A stretch of 47,922 bases of DNA from Candidatus Bipolaricaulota bacterium (GCA_030611415.1 JAUWPW010000005.1:1-47922); one strand, 5' to 3'; counted from the first letter of the stretch, positions 16,768-25,369 are shown. Notes: generated by a model from the letters alone, not told the origin. Program-made: numbers and translations.

Positions 16768-17239
16768 GATTGTTCAGGTTGATAACCCACGTGGATTGAA
16801 TCTTATCCTTGGTCAAACGCACTTCATTAAATCAGTGGAAGATTTGCACGAGGCATTGGTCACTGCAGTACCGGGAATCAAGTTTGGAATAGCATTCTGT
16901 GAGGCGTCTGGCCCAGCGCTTGTTCGCTACTCTGGAACTGATCAGAAGCTAATTGACCTTGCCATTAATAACGCAAAGGAGATTGGAGCTGGACATGCGT
17001 TCATCATATTCCTAGATGGGAGCTTCCCGATCAATGTACTGAATAGGATCAAACAAGTCCCAGAAGTGTGTTATATTTACTGTGCCAGTGCCAACGCAGT
17101 GCAGGTAGTCATCGCCGAAACAGAGAAGGGACGCGGAATACTTGGTGTAATTGATGGTATTTCGCCAAAGGGAGTGGAAACGGAGACTGACATCACCGAG
17201 CGGAAGTCATTCCTGCGAAAGATCGGATATAAGCTGTAG
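16757..17239 (+). CDS. Adenosine-specific kinase family protein (PF04008)
   Basis: The 160-residue protein resembles the small adenosine-specific kinase family first described in archaea, with KFGIAFCEASGPALVRYSG near residue 45, NAKEIGAGHAFIIFL, and the AETEKGRGILGVIDG glycine-rich segment near the end. Members are thought to phosphorylate adenosine, but biochemical evidence for bacterial copies is thin and the role here is inferred from family membership. The ATG at 16757 is inside the hisS end and starts at the family's MEIKIVQVDNP; ATGs at 16739 and 16745 are possible but add only a few unconserved residues. It appears to be the last gene of the rib-hisS transcript and converges with the HTH gene after 8 bp. 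Confidence 0.8.
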   Translation: MEIKIVQVDNPRGLNLILGQTHFIKSVEDLHEALVTAVPGIKFGIAFCEASGPALVRYSGTDQKLIDLAINNAKEIGAGHAFIIFLDGSFPINVLNRIKQVPEVCYIYCASANAVQVVIAETEKGRGILGVIDGISPKGVETETDITERKSFLRKIGYKL

Positions 17240-17247
17240 GTTAACGC

Positions 17248-17898
17248 TTATCTGATTTCGCCGTCATTTTCCCATAGAGAGTGCAGGAGGATTTCAATCT
17301 TACGTTTAGATTTACTGGAGCGTGGGCGTTTCACTTTTCCTTGATATAGACGGTTTACTAGTTTCACATCTACCTTTGCGATTCGCGCAAATTCTGTGAG
17401 TGCGATACCAAAATGATCAAGGGTTACCTCTAGCCTAAAGCTCAATGGTGCCGAATTCTCTAGCTCTGAAGGGACGCCACACAGTTCCCAATCAATCTTT
17501 CCCGGATCAGCCCAATCGCACGTGTTACTCAATGGCGGATGTGTTTTGTTATTGAGTGTCCGTCGTCGTTTGTCGTCGCTCTTCCCTAGAACTACGATCC
17601 CATGCAGCACTGTTGGCGTCATACGAGGTTCCTTGCTCTGGGTAGCCTTGCGCTTCTTGGGAGGTTTCCTGTACGCAGTGCAGGGTGGTTTCTCTGAACG
17701 GATAAAACCATCTGCTGCTACCATGCGAACCAAGGCCTTATCGGGGGTAAGTTCAACAACGCTGACCTCAAGCTCTCCTAGTCCTTGGTCGACTAACTCG
17801 GTTAAGAAAGCATGGATCGAAAGATCTGTTTCCTCCTTGGTGTTGACCAAGCGATATCCTCGGTTTATCAACGACTGAATTGCAGCTTGATATTTCAT
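17248..17898 (-). CDS. Unrecognised protein with C-terminal XRE-like helix-turn-helix
   Basis: I do not recognise the whole protein (216 residues from the ATG at 17898, behind GAGGAG). The last 60 residues look like a Cro/C1-type helix-turn-helix: LDHFGIALTEFARIAKVDVKLVNRLYQGKVKRP, with the G-A-LTEFAR-A-V helix pattern and a basic RSSKSKRKIE tail. The middle is low-complexity and basic (KPPKKRKATQSK). The N-terminal 70 residues could form a small alpha/beta domain. The ORF-track start at 18018 adds 40 residues with no ribosome-binding site and crosses the upstream promoter region. A palindrome just upstream of the start may be its operator. A transcriptional regulator is the likely role, acting on itself or on the divergent dehydrogenase operon; the ligand is unknown. 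Confidence 0.6.
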   Translation of the reverse strand: MKYQAAIQSLINRGYRLVNTKEETDLSIHAFLTELVDQGLGELEVSVVELTPDKALVRMVAADGFIRSEKPPCTAYRKPPKKRKATQSKEPRMTPTVLHGIVVLGKSDDKRRRTLNNKTHPPLSNTCDWADPGKIDWELCGVPSELENSAPLSFRLEVTLDHFGIALTEFARIAKVDVKLVNRLYQGKVKRPRSSKSKRKIEILLHSLWENDGEIR

Positions 17899-17916
17899 CT
17901 GACATGAAACTCCTCT

Positions 17917-17927
17917 TAGTCTGACTA
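17917..17927. promoter_or_regulatory. Short palindrome, possible operator
   Basis: TAGTCTGACTA is a perfect 5-bp inverted repeat around one central base. It sits 19 bp upstream of the HTH gene start, next to its ribosome-binding site and inside the divergent intergenic region. Autoregulatory binding is plausible but unproven; a palindrome this short can arise by chance. Confidence 0.3.
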
Positions 17928-18045
17928 CTTTGTTGATAGTATATCTGTCGACCGATTTCAATGCTCCCGAGCGTCGCCCTCGGCAATTGAAGTACTTACG
18001 GGAGGGACGTATCAGCAACTTGGTGTGTCACACCTTATGGAGTTG

Positions 18046-18073
18046 TTGTTTGTTGTAAGAGAACGGGTAGAAT
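18046..18073 (+). promoter_or_regulatory. Promoter of the lysine-dehydrogenase-like operon
   Basis: TTGTTT (18046-18051), a 16-bp spacer and TAGAAT (18068-18073) form a reasonable housekeeping promoter. The predicted start lies about 58 nt before the GTG of the dehydrogenase gene, leaving a normal leader that contains the GGAGG ribosome-binding site. Confidence 0.5.
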
Positions 18074-18137
18074 GTACTTAAAGCAGTAAAGGGAATAACT
18101 TCTGAAGGTTGAAATAAGACGCATTACGGAGGGGTTG

Positions 18138-19286
18138 GTGAAAGTAATAGTGATTGGTGCTGGGATGATGGCACGGGCAATTACCTTTAACCTAACTCAG
18201 CGAGAGGAGATTGATGAAATCTGTCTTGTCGATCGGGAAGTAAAAAGAGCCGAGCAGATTGCGGACTGGTTATCAGATAAGAGGGTGGTTCCTATGCGGT
18301 TAGATGTAACTGCCCCTCGTGCTGTACGTGAAGCAATGCAGGGATGTGTAGCTGCAGTTAGTGCCGTGCCCTATTTTCTTAATCTCTCACTTGCGCAAGC
18401 AGCCGTGGCTAGCGGTACTCATTTCTGCGATCTTGGAGGGGACAAGCGCATAGTAAAAAAGGAATTTGCCCTTGATGAGCAGGCAAAACAAGCAAGAGTA
18501 ACAGTAATTCCTGATTGCGGTCTTGCTCCGGGCTTGGTTAATATCCTTACTGCTGGGGCAATTGCCGAACTTACAGATGTAGAGGTGGTCAAGATCCGAG
18601 TAGGTGGGCTTCCTCAACGCCCGCACCCACCCCTTGAGTACCAGATTGTATCCTCTCCTCATGGCTTGATTAACGAATACATGGAGCAAGCGACTATTAT
18701 CCACGATGGAAAAGCTGTCAAGGTGTCATCTTTGACAGAGCCGGAAGAGATTTCGTTCCCCGGGTATGAATGTCTGGAAGCATTTCACACCTCAGGAGGT
18801 ACTTCCACTTTGCCGCAAACTATGCTTGGTCGAGTGGCTAACCTGGATTACAAAACGATTCGTTATCCAGGGCATCTTGAAAAGATAAGTGCAATGGCAA
18901 CGCTTGGTTTCTTTGGTACAACGCCACGGCTGGTAGGCAAAGTTGAGGTAAGCCCACGAGAATTAGCGGTACAGCTGTTGAGTGAGAATCTTTCATTTGA
19001 TGAGCCGGATGTTGTGCTGTTGCGCGTGACGGCAAACGGAAAAATAGATGGCCAAGCAGTAGAAGTGTGCTACCAGATAATTGATCACTTCGATGAGAAG
19101 ACCGGGCTTTCTGCTATGATGCGTACAACCGGTTTTTCCGCGGCTCAGGTTGTTTTTATGCTTGCGAGCGGATGGATCAAAGAATATGGGGCGCTTACAC
19201 AAGAGACTTGTGTACCGCACGAGGAATTTATTGCCGGATTACGCAGATTTGGTATAGAGGTTAAACGTACGGTCACCAGGCAATGA
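18138..19286 (+). CDS. Saccharopine dehydrogenase family protein, lysine 6-dehydrogenase-like
   Basis: The 382-residue protein opens with a Rossmann NAD(P) site (VIVIGAGMMARAITFNL) and has AVSAVPYFLNLSLAQAA and HFCDLGGDKRIVKK. It then has IPDCGLAPGLVNIL, a stretch typical of the L-lysine 6-dehydrogenase/saccharopine-dehydrogenase-like group. Members oxidise the epsilon-amino group of lysine or reduce related semialdehydes; the substrate here is not proven. The GTG at 18138 follows GGAGG with good spacing, so the track's TTG at 18135 is not used. The stop overlaps the next gene as ATGA. No lysine-catabolism partner genes are adjacent, so the physiological role is open. Confidence 0.75.
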   Translation: MKVIVIGAGMMARAITFNLTQREEIDEICLVDREVKRAEQIADWLSDKRVVPMRLDVTAPRAVREAMQGCVAAVSAVPYFLNLSLAQAAVASGTHFCDLGGDKRIVKKEFALDEQAKQARVTVIPDCGLAPGLVNILTAGAIAELTDVEVVKIRVGGLPQRPHPPLEYQIVSSPHGLINEYMEQATIIHDGKAVKVSSLTEPEEISFPGYECLEAFHTSGGTSTLPQTMLGRVANLDYKTIRYPGHLEKISAMATLGFFGTTPRLVGKVEVSPRELAVQLLSENLSFDEPDVVLLRVTANGKIDGQAVEVCYQIIDHFDEKTGLSAMMRTTGFSAAQVVFMLASGWIKEYGALTQETCVPHEEFIAGLRRFGIEVKRTVTRQ

Positions 19287-19927
19287 TAAAGCTAATCGGA
19301 TTTGATATGGATGGAGTTATCCTGGATTCAGATAACCTTAGCCAGGGTAATTGGTTTATGGAAGTATTCATGCAAACCTTGCGGGAGTTTGGCATCCCAG
19401 AAACAGAAGAAAATGCTCGTTTGCTCTATATCAAGAATCTGCGTAACAATGCTGAGGCCATTTGTAAGAAGTTCGGGATTGATAAGCCGGAGGAATTGTG
19501 GAATCGCCGTGATGCCAATTATGTTGCGGGTAAACTTGCCGCACTTGAAGCAGGTAAAATTCCCCTTTATCGCGATGTTGCCGCCTTGGAAGAGTTGGCG
19601 GCAGACTCCAACTATCGGATTGGTATTGTAAGCAATTCTCCGCAAGTAGTGGTGGATCGAGTAGTTGCCTACTTTTCTCTGGATCGCATATTCGACACTT
19701 GGATCGGTCGCGGAACTACATTGAGTGACATCCAGTTTGCTAAGCCTGCTCCAAACCTGCTTGAACGTCTGAAAGCGGTCCTTGGAGTGGTCCATGGCTA
19801 TTATGTCGGAGACCAACCCGAGGATGCCCAGGCTGCTCGTGCAGCCTCACTTGTTCCTATTATCATCGCTCGCAATGGAAATGGTGGAGATATAAAGAGC
19901 CTGACAGGACTGAAGTATTTACTCTGA
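19283..19927 (+). CDS. HAD-superfamily phosphatase
   Basis: The 214-residue protein has the HAD motifs in order: IGFDMDGVILDSD (motif I, with nucleophile and acid/base aspartates, residues 5-17), GIVSNSPQ (motif II), a lysine in AKPAPNLLERL (motif III), and YYVGDQPEDAQAA (motif IV). A helical cap lies between motifs I and II, as in phosphoglycolate-phosphatase-like (subfamily IA) enzymes. The substrate cannot be read from sequence. The gene is coupled to the preceding dehydrogenase by an ATGA overlap. It lies 93 bp before the phosphodiesterase, which seems to have its own promoter. Confidence 0.8.
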   Translation: MIKLIGFDMDGVILDSDNLSQGNWFMEVFMQTLREFGIPETEENARLLYIKNLRNNAEAICKKFGIDKPEELWNRRDANYVAGKLAALEAGKIPLYRDVAALEELAADSNYRIGIVSNSPQVVVDRVVAYFSLDRIFDTWIGRGTTLSDIQFAKPAPNLLERLKAVLGVVHGYYVGDQPEDAQAARAASLVPIIIARNGNGGDIKSLTGLKYLL

Positions 19928-19985
19928 TAACCATGATGGCCGAGTATGGCAGCAATGTGTCCACTGGATGAAACTGGGCATATGG

Positions 19986-20014
19986 TTTCAATCATCCCAG
20001 GCAAAGCCTATAAT
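19986..20014 (+). promoter_or_regulatory. Candidate promoter giving a leaderless phosphodiesterase mRNA
   Basis: A perfect TATAAT (20009-20014) lies 6 nt before the ATG at 20021, so transcription would begin at the start codon. The -35 (TTTCAA at 17 bp) is poor. No Shine-Dalgarno exists upstream of this ATG or of the other in-frame ATGs. Confidence 0.45.
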
Positions 20015-20020
20015 GATTCT

Positions 20021-21280
20021 ATGTCGAAGAAAAGTGCTATTGAAGCCAGACTGCGTACCGCTAGCCTTCCAGGACTGCCGAAAGAAAAACTAGTTATCCC
20101 CGACTATAGAGGTTTCTGTATTGATGCTATTCCCGATCTTGTATCTTCGTTGTATGGTCTTTCGAGCACAAGAGCACCCTTGTTGAGCCTGGAGCTCTCT
20201 TCTTTGATCGATTCAGGGTTTAAGAGAGTGGTTCTATTTCTTATAGATGGATTGGGTTACCTGCACCTATGCAATCTTCTCGATCGTTTTAGGAAACTCT
20301 ATTTGCATCACCTGATAAGAGATGGGATTTTTCTCCCACTTACCTCTGTCTTTCCCGCCACAACAGCGACTGCCTTGACAACCTATAGCACCGGATGTAC
20401 ACCCCAGGAGCATGGGATGTTAGGGTATCGTCTGTATCTTAAGGAAACCTGTGCAATTACCAACATGGTACGCCTGTCGCTTTTGGGCAATAGTGAAAGC
20501 AACTCTGCGGTCAAAGCGGGGATAGATCTGGAGACTTTCCTTGGTGTTCCCACCGTGTACGAGAAACTAAGCGCGATGGGTGTGCAAACGCATCTGATAT
20601 TGAGCAGGCATATTGCATCGAGTGGGCTTTCATCAATTCTCTATAAGAGCATTGACTGCGTTAATCCTGTGGTTAATCTGTCGGACATGCTTGTCACCGC
20701 TCGTCGAGTGTTGGAACAGACGAGCGATAGAGTCTTTGTCAGTCTTTATTGGGGAGCAACGGATGCCATTGCACATACGCATGGGCCATGGGGTGAGGAA
20801 TTTGCCGCTGAGTTCCGGGCAATTGATGCGGCATTAGAGCGTGAGCTGAAAGACAGCAAGGACACACTGTTGATTCTGTGCGCGGACCATGGATTTGTGG
20901 GGATGGAGGAGTCTGACTATCTATCAATTTGTGACTATCCAGAACTAGAGGAAAATCTTGTCATGCCTCCAGTGGGAGAAACGCGGGCCTCATATTTATT
21001 TGTAAAGACTGGCAAGAAAGCTGCTGTAGCCGGATTTATCAACGAGAACTTCGGTGGAGATATTGTATGCATCGACTCTCGAGATGCACTTGCTCAGGGT
21101 TTGTTTGGCCTGGGGGACCCAGGATCGCGGATCTATGATCGCATTGGTGATCTTATCGTTCTTTCCACGGGTAAACGTGCTCTATACTATCCATACAAGA
21201 ACAGCACTAAACTCAAAGGGATGCATGGTGGGATGACGCCCCAGGAGATGCTTGTTCCACTAATCGCTTGTCCCTTGTAG
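20021..21280 (+). CDS. Type I phosphodiesterase / alkaline-phosphatase-superfamily enzyme
   Basis: The 419-residue cytoplasmic protein (no signal peptide seen) has the metal-ligand set of the nucleotide pyrophosphatase/phosphodiesterase family: LFLIDGLGYLHL with the first aspartate, FPATTATALTTYSTGCTPQEHGMLGY with the threonine nucleophile, YWGATDAIAHTHGP with Asp and His, ILCADHGF with Asp-His, and GMHGGMTPQEMLVPL supplying the last histidine. Such enzymes hydrolyse phosphodiesters, pyrophosphates or phosphonates; the substrate is unknown. The ORF track begins at 19946, but those 25 residues are not conserved-looking. The ATG at 20021 sits exactly where a leaderless start is expected. A cupin gene begins 11 bp after the stop. 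Confidence 0.82.
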   Translation: MSKKSAIEARLRTASLPGLPKEKLVIPDYRGFCIDAIPDLVSSLYGLSSTRAPLLSLELSSLIDSGFKRVVLFLIDGLGYLHLCNLLDRFRKLYLHHLIRDGIFLPLTSVFPATTATALTTYSTGCTPQEHGMLGYRLYLKETCAITNMVRLSLLGNSESNSAVKAGIDLETFLGVPTVYEKLSAMGVQTHLILSRHIASSGLSSILYKSIDCVNPVVNLSDMLVTARRVLEQTSDRVFVSLYWGATDAIAHTHGPWGEEFAAEFRAIDAALERELKDSKDTLLILCADHGFVGMEESDYLSICDYPELEENLVMPPVGETRASYLFVKTGKKAAVAGFINENFGGDIVCIDSRDALAQGLFGLGDPGSRIYDRIGDLIVLSTGKRALYYPYKNSTKLKGMHGGMTPQEMLVPLIACPL

Positions 21281-21291
21281 GTGGAGGAATA

Positions 21292-21645
21292 ATGATTGTA
21301 AAAGGCAGAAGCAAAATGGTAACTGCGCTTGACCTTAGTGATGGAAAGACGGTTTGTGATGTAACAAAGCAGGTTCTAATAGGGCCAGATCAAGGCGCAA
21401 GTAATTTTGTGATGCGTCTGTTTGTGCTTAAAGAAGGTGGTTACAGCCCGCATCATTCCCATCCTTGGGAACACGAGGTATTTATCCTGACTGGAGAAGG
21501 GATAGTGAAATCTCAGGATGACGAAATCCCGGTTGAGGAGGGGGATTTTGTTTACGTACCTCCAATGGAGAAACATCAATTCCTGAACGCTGGCTCTACT
21601 CCATTCGAGTTCTTGTGCATTGTGCCTGCCGAGGGCAAGAGGTAG
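21292..21645 (+). CDS. Small cupin-domain protein
   Basis: The 117-residue protein is a single cupin barrel. Motif 1 is seen as HHSHPWEHEVFILTGEG (two histidines, a glutamate) and motif 2 as PVEEGDFVYVPPMEKHQF with the final histidine, so a metal site is likely intact. Single-domain cupins of this size range from sugar isomerases to dioxygenases and binding proteins, and no specific activity can be assigned. The ATG at 21292 follows GGAGG; the ORF-track start is inside the phosphodiesterase gene. It sits 11 bp behind the phosphodiesterase and 1 bp ahead of mnmA, so all three are probably co-transcribed. Confidence 0.8.
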   Translation: MIVKGRSKMVTALDLSDGKTVCDVTKQVLIGPDQGASNFVMRLFVLKEGGYSPHHSHPWEHEVFILTGEGIVKSQDDEIPVEEGDFVYVPPMEKHQFLNAGSTPFEFLCIVPAEGKR

Positions 21646-21646
21646 T

Positions 21647-22702
21647 GTGAGCAAGCGCGTCGTTGTCTGTATGAGTGGCGGCGTAGACAGCACTGTAGCC
21701 GCGTATCTGTTGCAAGAACAGGGTTATGAAGTTGAGGGGATCACTTTTTCTTTTTGGTCGTTTTCTGGGGCGCCCCATTACCTAGAGAAAGCAGGGCGTT
21801 GTCTGGTTAACATTACAAGTCTTGCTGCGCGCGAGCTTGAGATCCCTCACCATACGATCGATGCCAGCGCACAATTCTACGACCTTGTTCTGCGCGATTT
21901 TGTCGAGCGCTCACGCCTTGGAGAGACCCCCAATCCTTGTGGCCGCTGCAATCGTTACCTGCGCTTTGATCTTGCTCTGCATTATGCTGCCAAGCACGGA
22001 TTTGATCGGGTGGCAACTGGTCACCATGTGCAAATCGTTAAGGGAGAGGATGAGCGGCTCCATCTTTGTCAAGGGAGAGATTCGCAAAAGGATCAGTCCT
22101 ATTTTCTGTATGGATTGAAGGCAAGGGATCTAGGCCGCCTTGTCTTTCCAGTGGGAGGGATGACCAAGGAGGAAGTGTTCGCTATTGCCGATGCTCAAGG
22201 GTTACGCGCAGCATCCCTTCCGGAAAGTCAGGACCTCTGTTTTGTTCAAGGGGGCCGGGCCGATTTCTTGTTTTCTTCGAAGGATCTTACCCCTGGGCCA
22301 ATTATTGATCGGCAGGGACATATCCTTGGGGAACACAAGGGTCTCCCTTTCTATACTGTTGGTCAACGGCGAGGTCTTGGGGTTACGGCGAAGCGGGCAC
22401 TGTATGTAATTGCTATTGACAAGACAAGAAACGCACTTATTGTGGGACAAGAAGAAGGCCTTTACGCAAGCAGCCTTGTTGCTAGAGAGGGGCACTTTCT
22501 TTCCGGAGAGGCTATGCTTGCTGGATCGCGTGTTAGTGCAAAGATTCGTTACCGCTCACCGGCCTACGCTTGTACCTTTTGTCCTTTGGATAACGAGCGA
22601 TTCTCCATTGACTTTGATGAACCACAGCGAGCAATTACTCCTGGTCAGATTGTTGCCATCTATGATGGTGCACGCCTTCTTGGCGGTGGGATAATTGAAT
22701 GA
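21647..22702 (+). CDS. mnmA: tRNA-specific 2-thiouridylase MnmA
   Basis: MnmA places the sulfur at position 2 of wobble uridine 34 in tRNAs for Lys, Glu and Gln. The 351-residue protein begins with the PP-loop ATP-pyrophosphatase motif (VVVCMSGGVDSTVAAYLL). It holds the two catalytic cysteines in NPCGRCNR (about residue 104) and SQDLCFV (about 194), and has the YTVGQRRGLG segment of the C-terminal half. The GTG at 21647 follows an AGAGG site and is one base after the cupin stop; the track's start at 21620 lies inside the cupin gene. With mnmE at 9756-11117, two enzymes modifying the same nucleotide are present. The sulfur-relay genes are not in the window. Confidence 0.94.
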   Translation: MSKRVVVCMSGGVDSTVAAYLLQEQGYEVEGITFSFWSFSGAPHYLEKAGRCLVNITSLAARELEIPHHTIDASAQFYDLVLRDFVERSRLGETPNPCGRCNRYLRFDLALHYAAKHGFDRVATGHHVQIVKGEDERLHLCQGRDSQKDQSYFLYGLKARDLGRLVFPVGGMTKEEVFAIADAQGLRAASLPESQDLCFVQGGRADFLFSSKDLTPGPIIDRQGHILGEHKGLPFYTVGQRRGLGVTAKRALYVIAIDKTRNALIVGQEEGLYASSLVAREGHFLSGEAMLAGSRVSAKIRYRSPAYACTFCPLDNERFSIDFDEPQRAITPGQIVAIYDGARLLGGGIIE

Positions 22703-22769
22703 AAGATCTGATCGTTGTTCATTCTCTAGGTGTGTGAGGAACAGAAGAGCAATGTGTATAATGATTCTC

Positions 22770-22857
22770 GGAGGGGTGGGCGAGCGGACTAAACCACCGG
22801 TCTTGAAAACCGGCGAACCATTGTGTTCCGCGGGTTCAAATCCCGCCCCCTCCGCCA
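22770..22857 (+). tRNA. tRNA-Ser (UGA)
   Basis: Acceptor arms GGAGGGG and CCCCTCC pair perfectly, with discriminator G and encoded CCA. The anticodon stem-loop CCGGTCTTGAAAACCGG carries TGA. The long variable arm (GAAC...GTTC) is the class II serine form, and the T-arm GCGGGTTCAAATCCCGC is perfect. One D-stem pair appears mismatched (C-A). A TATAAT box lies 7 bp upstream (22757-22762). Confidence 0.96.
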
Positions 22858-22942
22858 ACAAGAAAATAGACTGCTAATGCATCCCGCATGTGGAATTCCG
22901 TGTTGTATGATTGCATGACTAGTGGAAAGAGGAGAGAAACTC

Positions 22943-24394
22943 ATGGCAGCACAAGGCGTAACTAAGCGTATTGAGGATTACTCCCGATGGTACACCGATG
23001 TGGTTAAGATGGCAGACCTGGCTGACTATGCAGCGGTTCGTGGGTGCATGATTATCAAACCTTATGGGTACGAGCTATGGGAGAATATCAAAAGTGGGCT
23101 TGACAAACGATTCAAGGCCACTGGACATAGGAATGCCTACTTCCCGCTGCTGATTCCGATGAGCTTCATCGAAAAGGAGGCAAAGCATGTGGAGGGATTT
23201 GCGCCTGAGCTTGCTATTGTCACACATGCTGGGGGTAAGGAGCTTGATGAACCGCTTGCCATTCGTCCGACATCAGAGACGGTGATCGGCCATGCCTATG
23301 CACGGTGGATTCACTCCTATCGCGACCTTCCTGTTCTCATCAATCAGTGGGCGAATGTTGTTCGCTGGGAGATGCGACCACGTCTATTCCTGCGTACCTC
23401 GGAGTTTCTGTGGCAAGAGGGACACACGGCACATGCTACCGAGGAGGAGGCGGAAGAAGAGACGATACGCATGCTTGATATCTACGCTGATTTTGCGGTG
23501 AAGGATGCAGCGATCCCAGTAATTAAGGGAGAGAAGAGTGGGCAGGAGAAGTTCGCGGGTGCCAGCAGGTCGTTCACTATTGAGGCGATGATGGGAAATA
23601 CCTGGGCTCTGCAATCTGGGACATCACACTACCTCGGCCAGAACTTTGCGCGTGCCTTTGATATTAAGTTTCTTGACGAGGAGAACAAACTTAAGTATTG
23701 CTATACCACCTCATGGGGAGTGAGCACTCGTATGGTCGGCGGGATTGTCATGGCACACGGCGATGATAAGGGACTGCGTCTTCCTCCTCGTCTTGCTCCG
23801 ATACAGGTGGTGATTGTCCCTATCTGGCGGACTGTTGATCAGCAAGGTGTGGTGATGAAGGCGATCGATGACATACGTGGCGCGCTTGTGGATGCGGGCG
23901 TGCGAGTGCACGTCGATAAGCGCGAGGGGATAACACCTGGCTTCAAGTTCAACGACTGGGAAATGCGCGGGGTTCCTATGCGTATGGAGATCGGTCCACG
24001 TGACGTTGAGCATGGTACGGCAATCCTTGCACGACGCGACATGCAAGGGAAAGATGCGAAGCAATCTGTATCGCAAGACGGGATCGCGCAGAGAGTCCTT
24101 GAGTTACTGACCGATATCCAGAATCACATGCTGGCACAGGCAACAGAGTTTCGCGATGCCCACCTGCACCGGGCAAACTCCTACGATGAGTTAAAGGAGA
24201 TTGTAACCGATGGCTGGGCCCTCATTCCTCACTGTGGTGCTTCGGAGTGTGAGGAGAAGATTAAGGAGGAGACGAAGAGCTCATCGCGGTGCTACCCGAT
24301 TGCAGAGAACAAGGATTGGGATCCACGTGAGAAAACCTGTCCCATTTGTGGTAAGCCGGCGGTTGGCCTTGCTTACTTTGCTCGCTCCTACTAG
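22943..24394 (+). CDS. proS: Prolyl-tRNA synthetase (archaeal/eukaryote-like form)
   Basis: The 483-residue enzyme charges tRNA-Pro. It lacks the editing insertion of the long bacterial ProRS and belongs to the shorter archaeal/eukaryote-like group. It shows RGCMIIKPYGYELWE (motif 1 region), RTSEFLWQEGHTAHAT (motif 2), GIVMAHGDDKGLRLPPRLAP (motif 3 region), an anticodon-binding domain, and a C-terminal zinc-binding-like domain with CGASECEE and CPICGKPA cysteines. The ATG at 22943 follows GAGGAGAG. This form is also found in several bacterial phyla, so it is not by itself proof of recent transfer. Genes on either side are tRNAs or unrelated. Confidence 0.94.
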   Translation: MAAQGVTKRIEDYSRWYTDVVKMADLADYAAVRGCMIIKPYGYELWENIKSGLDKRFKATGHRNAYFPLLIPMSFIEKEAKHVEGFAPELAIVTHAGGKELDEPLAIRPTSETVIGHAYARWIHSYRDLPVLINQWANVVRWEMRPRLFLRTSEFLWQEGHTAHATEEEAEEETIRMLDIYADFAVKDAAIPVIKGEKSGQEKFAGASRSFTIEAMMGNTWALQSGTSHYLGQNFARAFDIKFLDEENKLKYCYTTSWGVSTRMVGGIVMAHGDDKGLRLPPRLAPIQVVIVPIWRTVDQQGVVMKAIDDIRGALVDAGVRVHVDKREGITPGFKFNDWEMRGVPMRMEIGPRDVEHGTAILARRDMQGKDAKQSVSQDGIAQRVLELLTDIQNHMLAQATEFRDAHLHRANSYDELKEIVTDGWALIPHCGASECEEKIKEETKSSSRCYPIAENKDWDPREKTCPICGKPAVGLAYFARSY

Positions 24395-24499
24395 AGCTAT
24401 AGAGCAATTATCCCCTTCCATAGTCTCAAATAGAGGTCGTGCATAGAGATGGACAAGTCTCTCATCAATTCTTAGACATTCTGCAACGAGGGAGGAAGA

Positions 24500-25369
24500 A
24501 TGAATCAGGGCTACGGAAGCCAAAACATGGCTGGCCATCTGCGGCGGGTTCTTGTCAAGCGCCCTGATTCTGCATTTGCTGTAAGCGACGCAGCGAGGTG
24601 GCACTACACCGGTCGGCCGAATCTGGAGATTGCCCTGAAGGAGCATGGCCGGTTTGTTGAGCTTTTGCACCGGGCCGGCACAGAGGTTGTCTATCATGAA
24701 GAGCCACAGCCCAAGCGTGCTGATGCGATCTACGTTCACGATCCCGCGTTCGTAACTGATAAAGGGGCGATTCTCCTGCATATGGGGAAACTGCTTCGAC
24801 GTGGGGAAGAAGAGGCGATTGGTCGACGATTTGAAAGCCTTGAAATTCCGATCTTCTACAAGCTGCATGGTGATGCGACAGCAGAAGGAGGAGATCTTCT
24901 GTGGATTGACCACGATACCCTTGCTGTTGGCCAAGGATTCCGCACCAATGGGGAAGGTCTGCGACAACTGACGCTGGCGATGCGTGCCTTGGAGGTAAAG
25001 GTCATCCCAGTTCCTCTTCCTTACTTCCAGGGGCCTGATGCTTGTCTGCACTTGATGTCGTTCATCAGTATCATCGGAGAGAAAATCGCGGTCGTCTATC
25101 CGTCTCTCATGCCGATCCCGTTCTGGCAAGAGTTACGTAATCGTGGATTTAGTTTTGTCGGGGTAGCGGATGAGGAGTTCCTAACTATGGCGGCGAATGT
25201 CCTTTCCCTCACACCGACAAGCTGCGTGATGCTTGCTGGAAACCCGATTACCAAGAAACGGCTTGAAGAAGTGGGATTCGAGGTACTAACCTACGCAGGC
25301 AACGAGATCTCACTAAAGGCAGAGGGTGGCCCGACTTGCCTTACCCGACCGATCCTGCGCACTGGTTAG
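24500..25369 (+). CDS. Dimethylarginine dimethylaminohydrolase / amidinotransferase family protein
   Basis: The 289-residue protein matches the guanidino-group-modifying superfamily (pentein fold). Conserved features are EGGDLLWIDHDTLAVGQGFR (acidic substrate site and Arg), CLHLMSFISII with the catalytic-type histidine near residue 180, and EGGPTCLTRPI with the nucleophilic cysteine near residue 282. The family includes DDAH, arginine deiminase and amidinotransferases. The 289-residue size and short loops favour DDAH-like hydrolase, but the substrate in a bacterium of this kind is unknown. A GGGAGG site precedes the ATG. The gene stands alone, followed by a repeat-rich gap. Confidence 0.78.
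   Translation: MNQGYGSQNMAGHLRRVLVKRPDSAFAVSDAARWHYTGRPNLEIALKEHGRFVELLHRAGTEVVYHEEPQPKRADAIYVHDPAFVTDKGAILLHMGKLLRRGEEEAIGRRFESLEIPIFYKLHGDATAEGGDLLWIDHDTLAVGQGFRTNGEGLRQLTLAMRALEVKVIPVPLPYFQGPDACLHLMSFISIIGEKIAVVYPSLMPIPFWQELRNRGFSFVGVADEEFLTMAANVLSLTPTSCVMLAGNPITKKRLEEVGFEVLTYAGNEISLKAEGGPTCLTRPILRTG

Noticed and set aside
22556-22861. Minus-strand ORF with GAGFEPAEHNGSPVFKTGG
   Set aside because: This is the well-known false protein produced by translating the antisense of a serine tRNA; the tRNA at 22770-22857 explains it.
22695-22877. Plus-strand ORF ending in SAGSNPAPSA
   Set aside because: It is a translation of tRNA-Ser(UGA) itself, a common annotation artefact.
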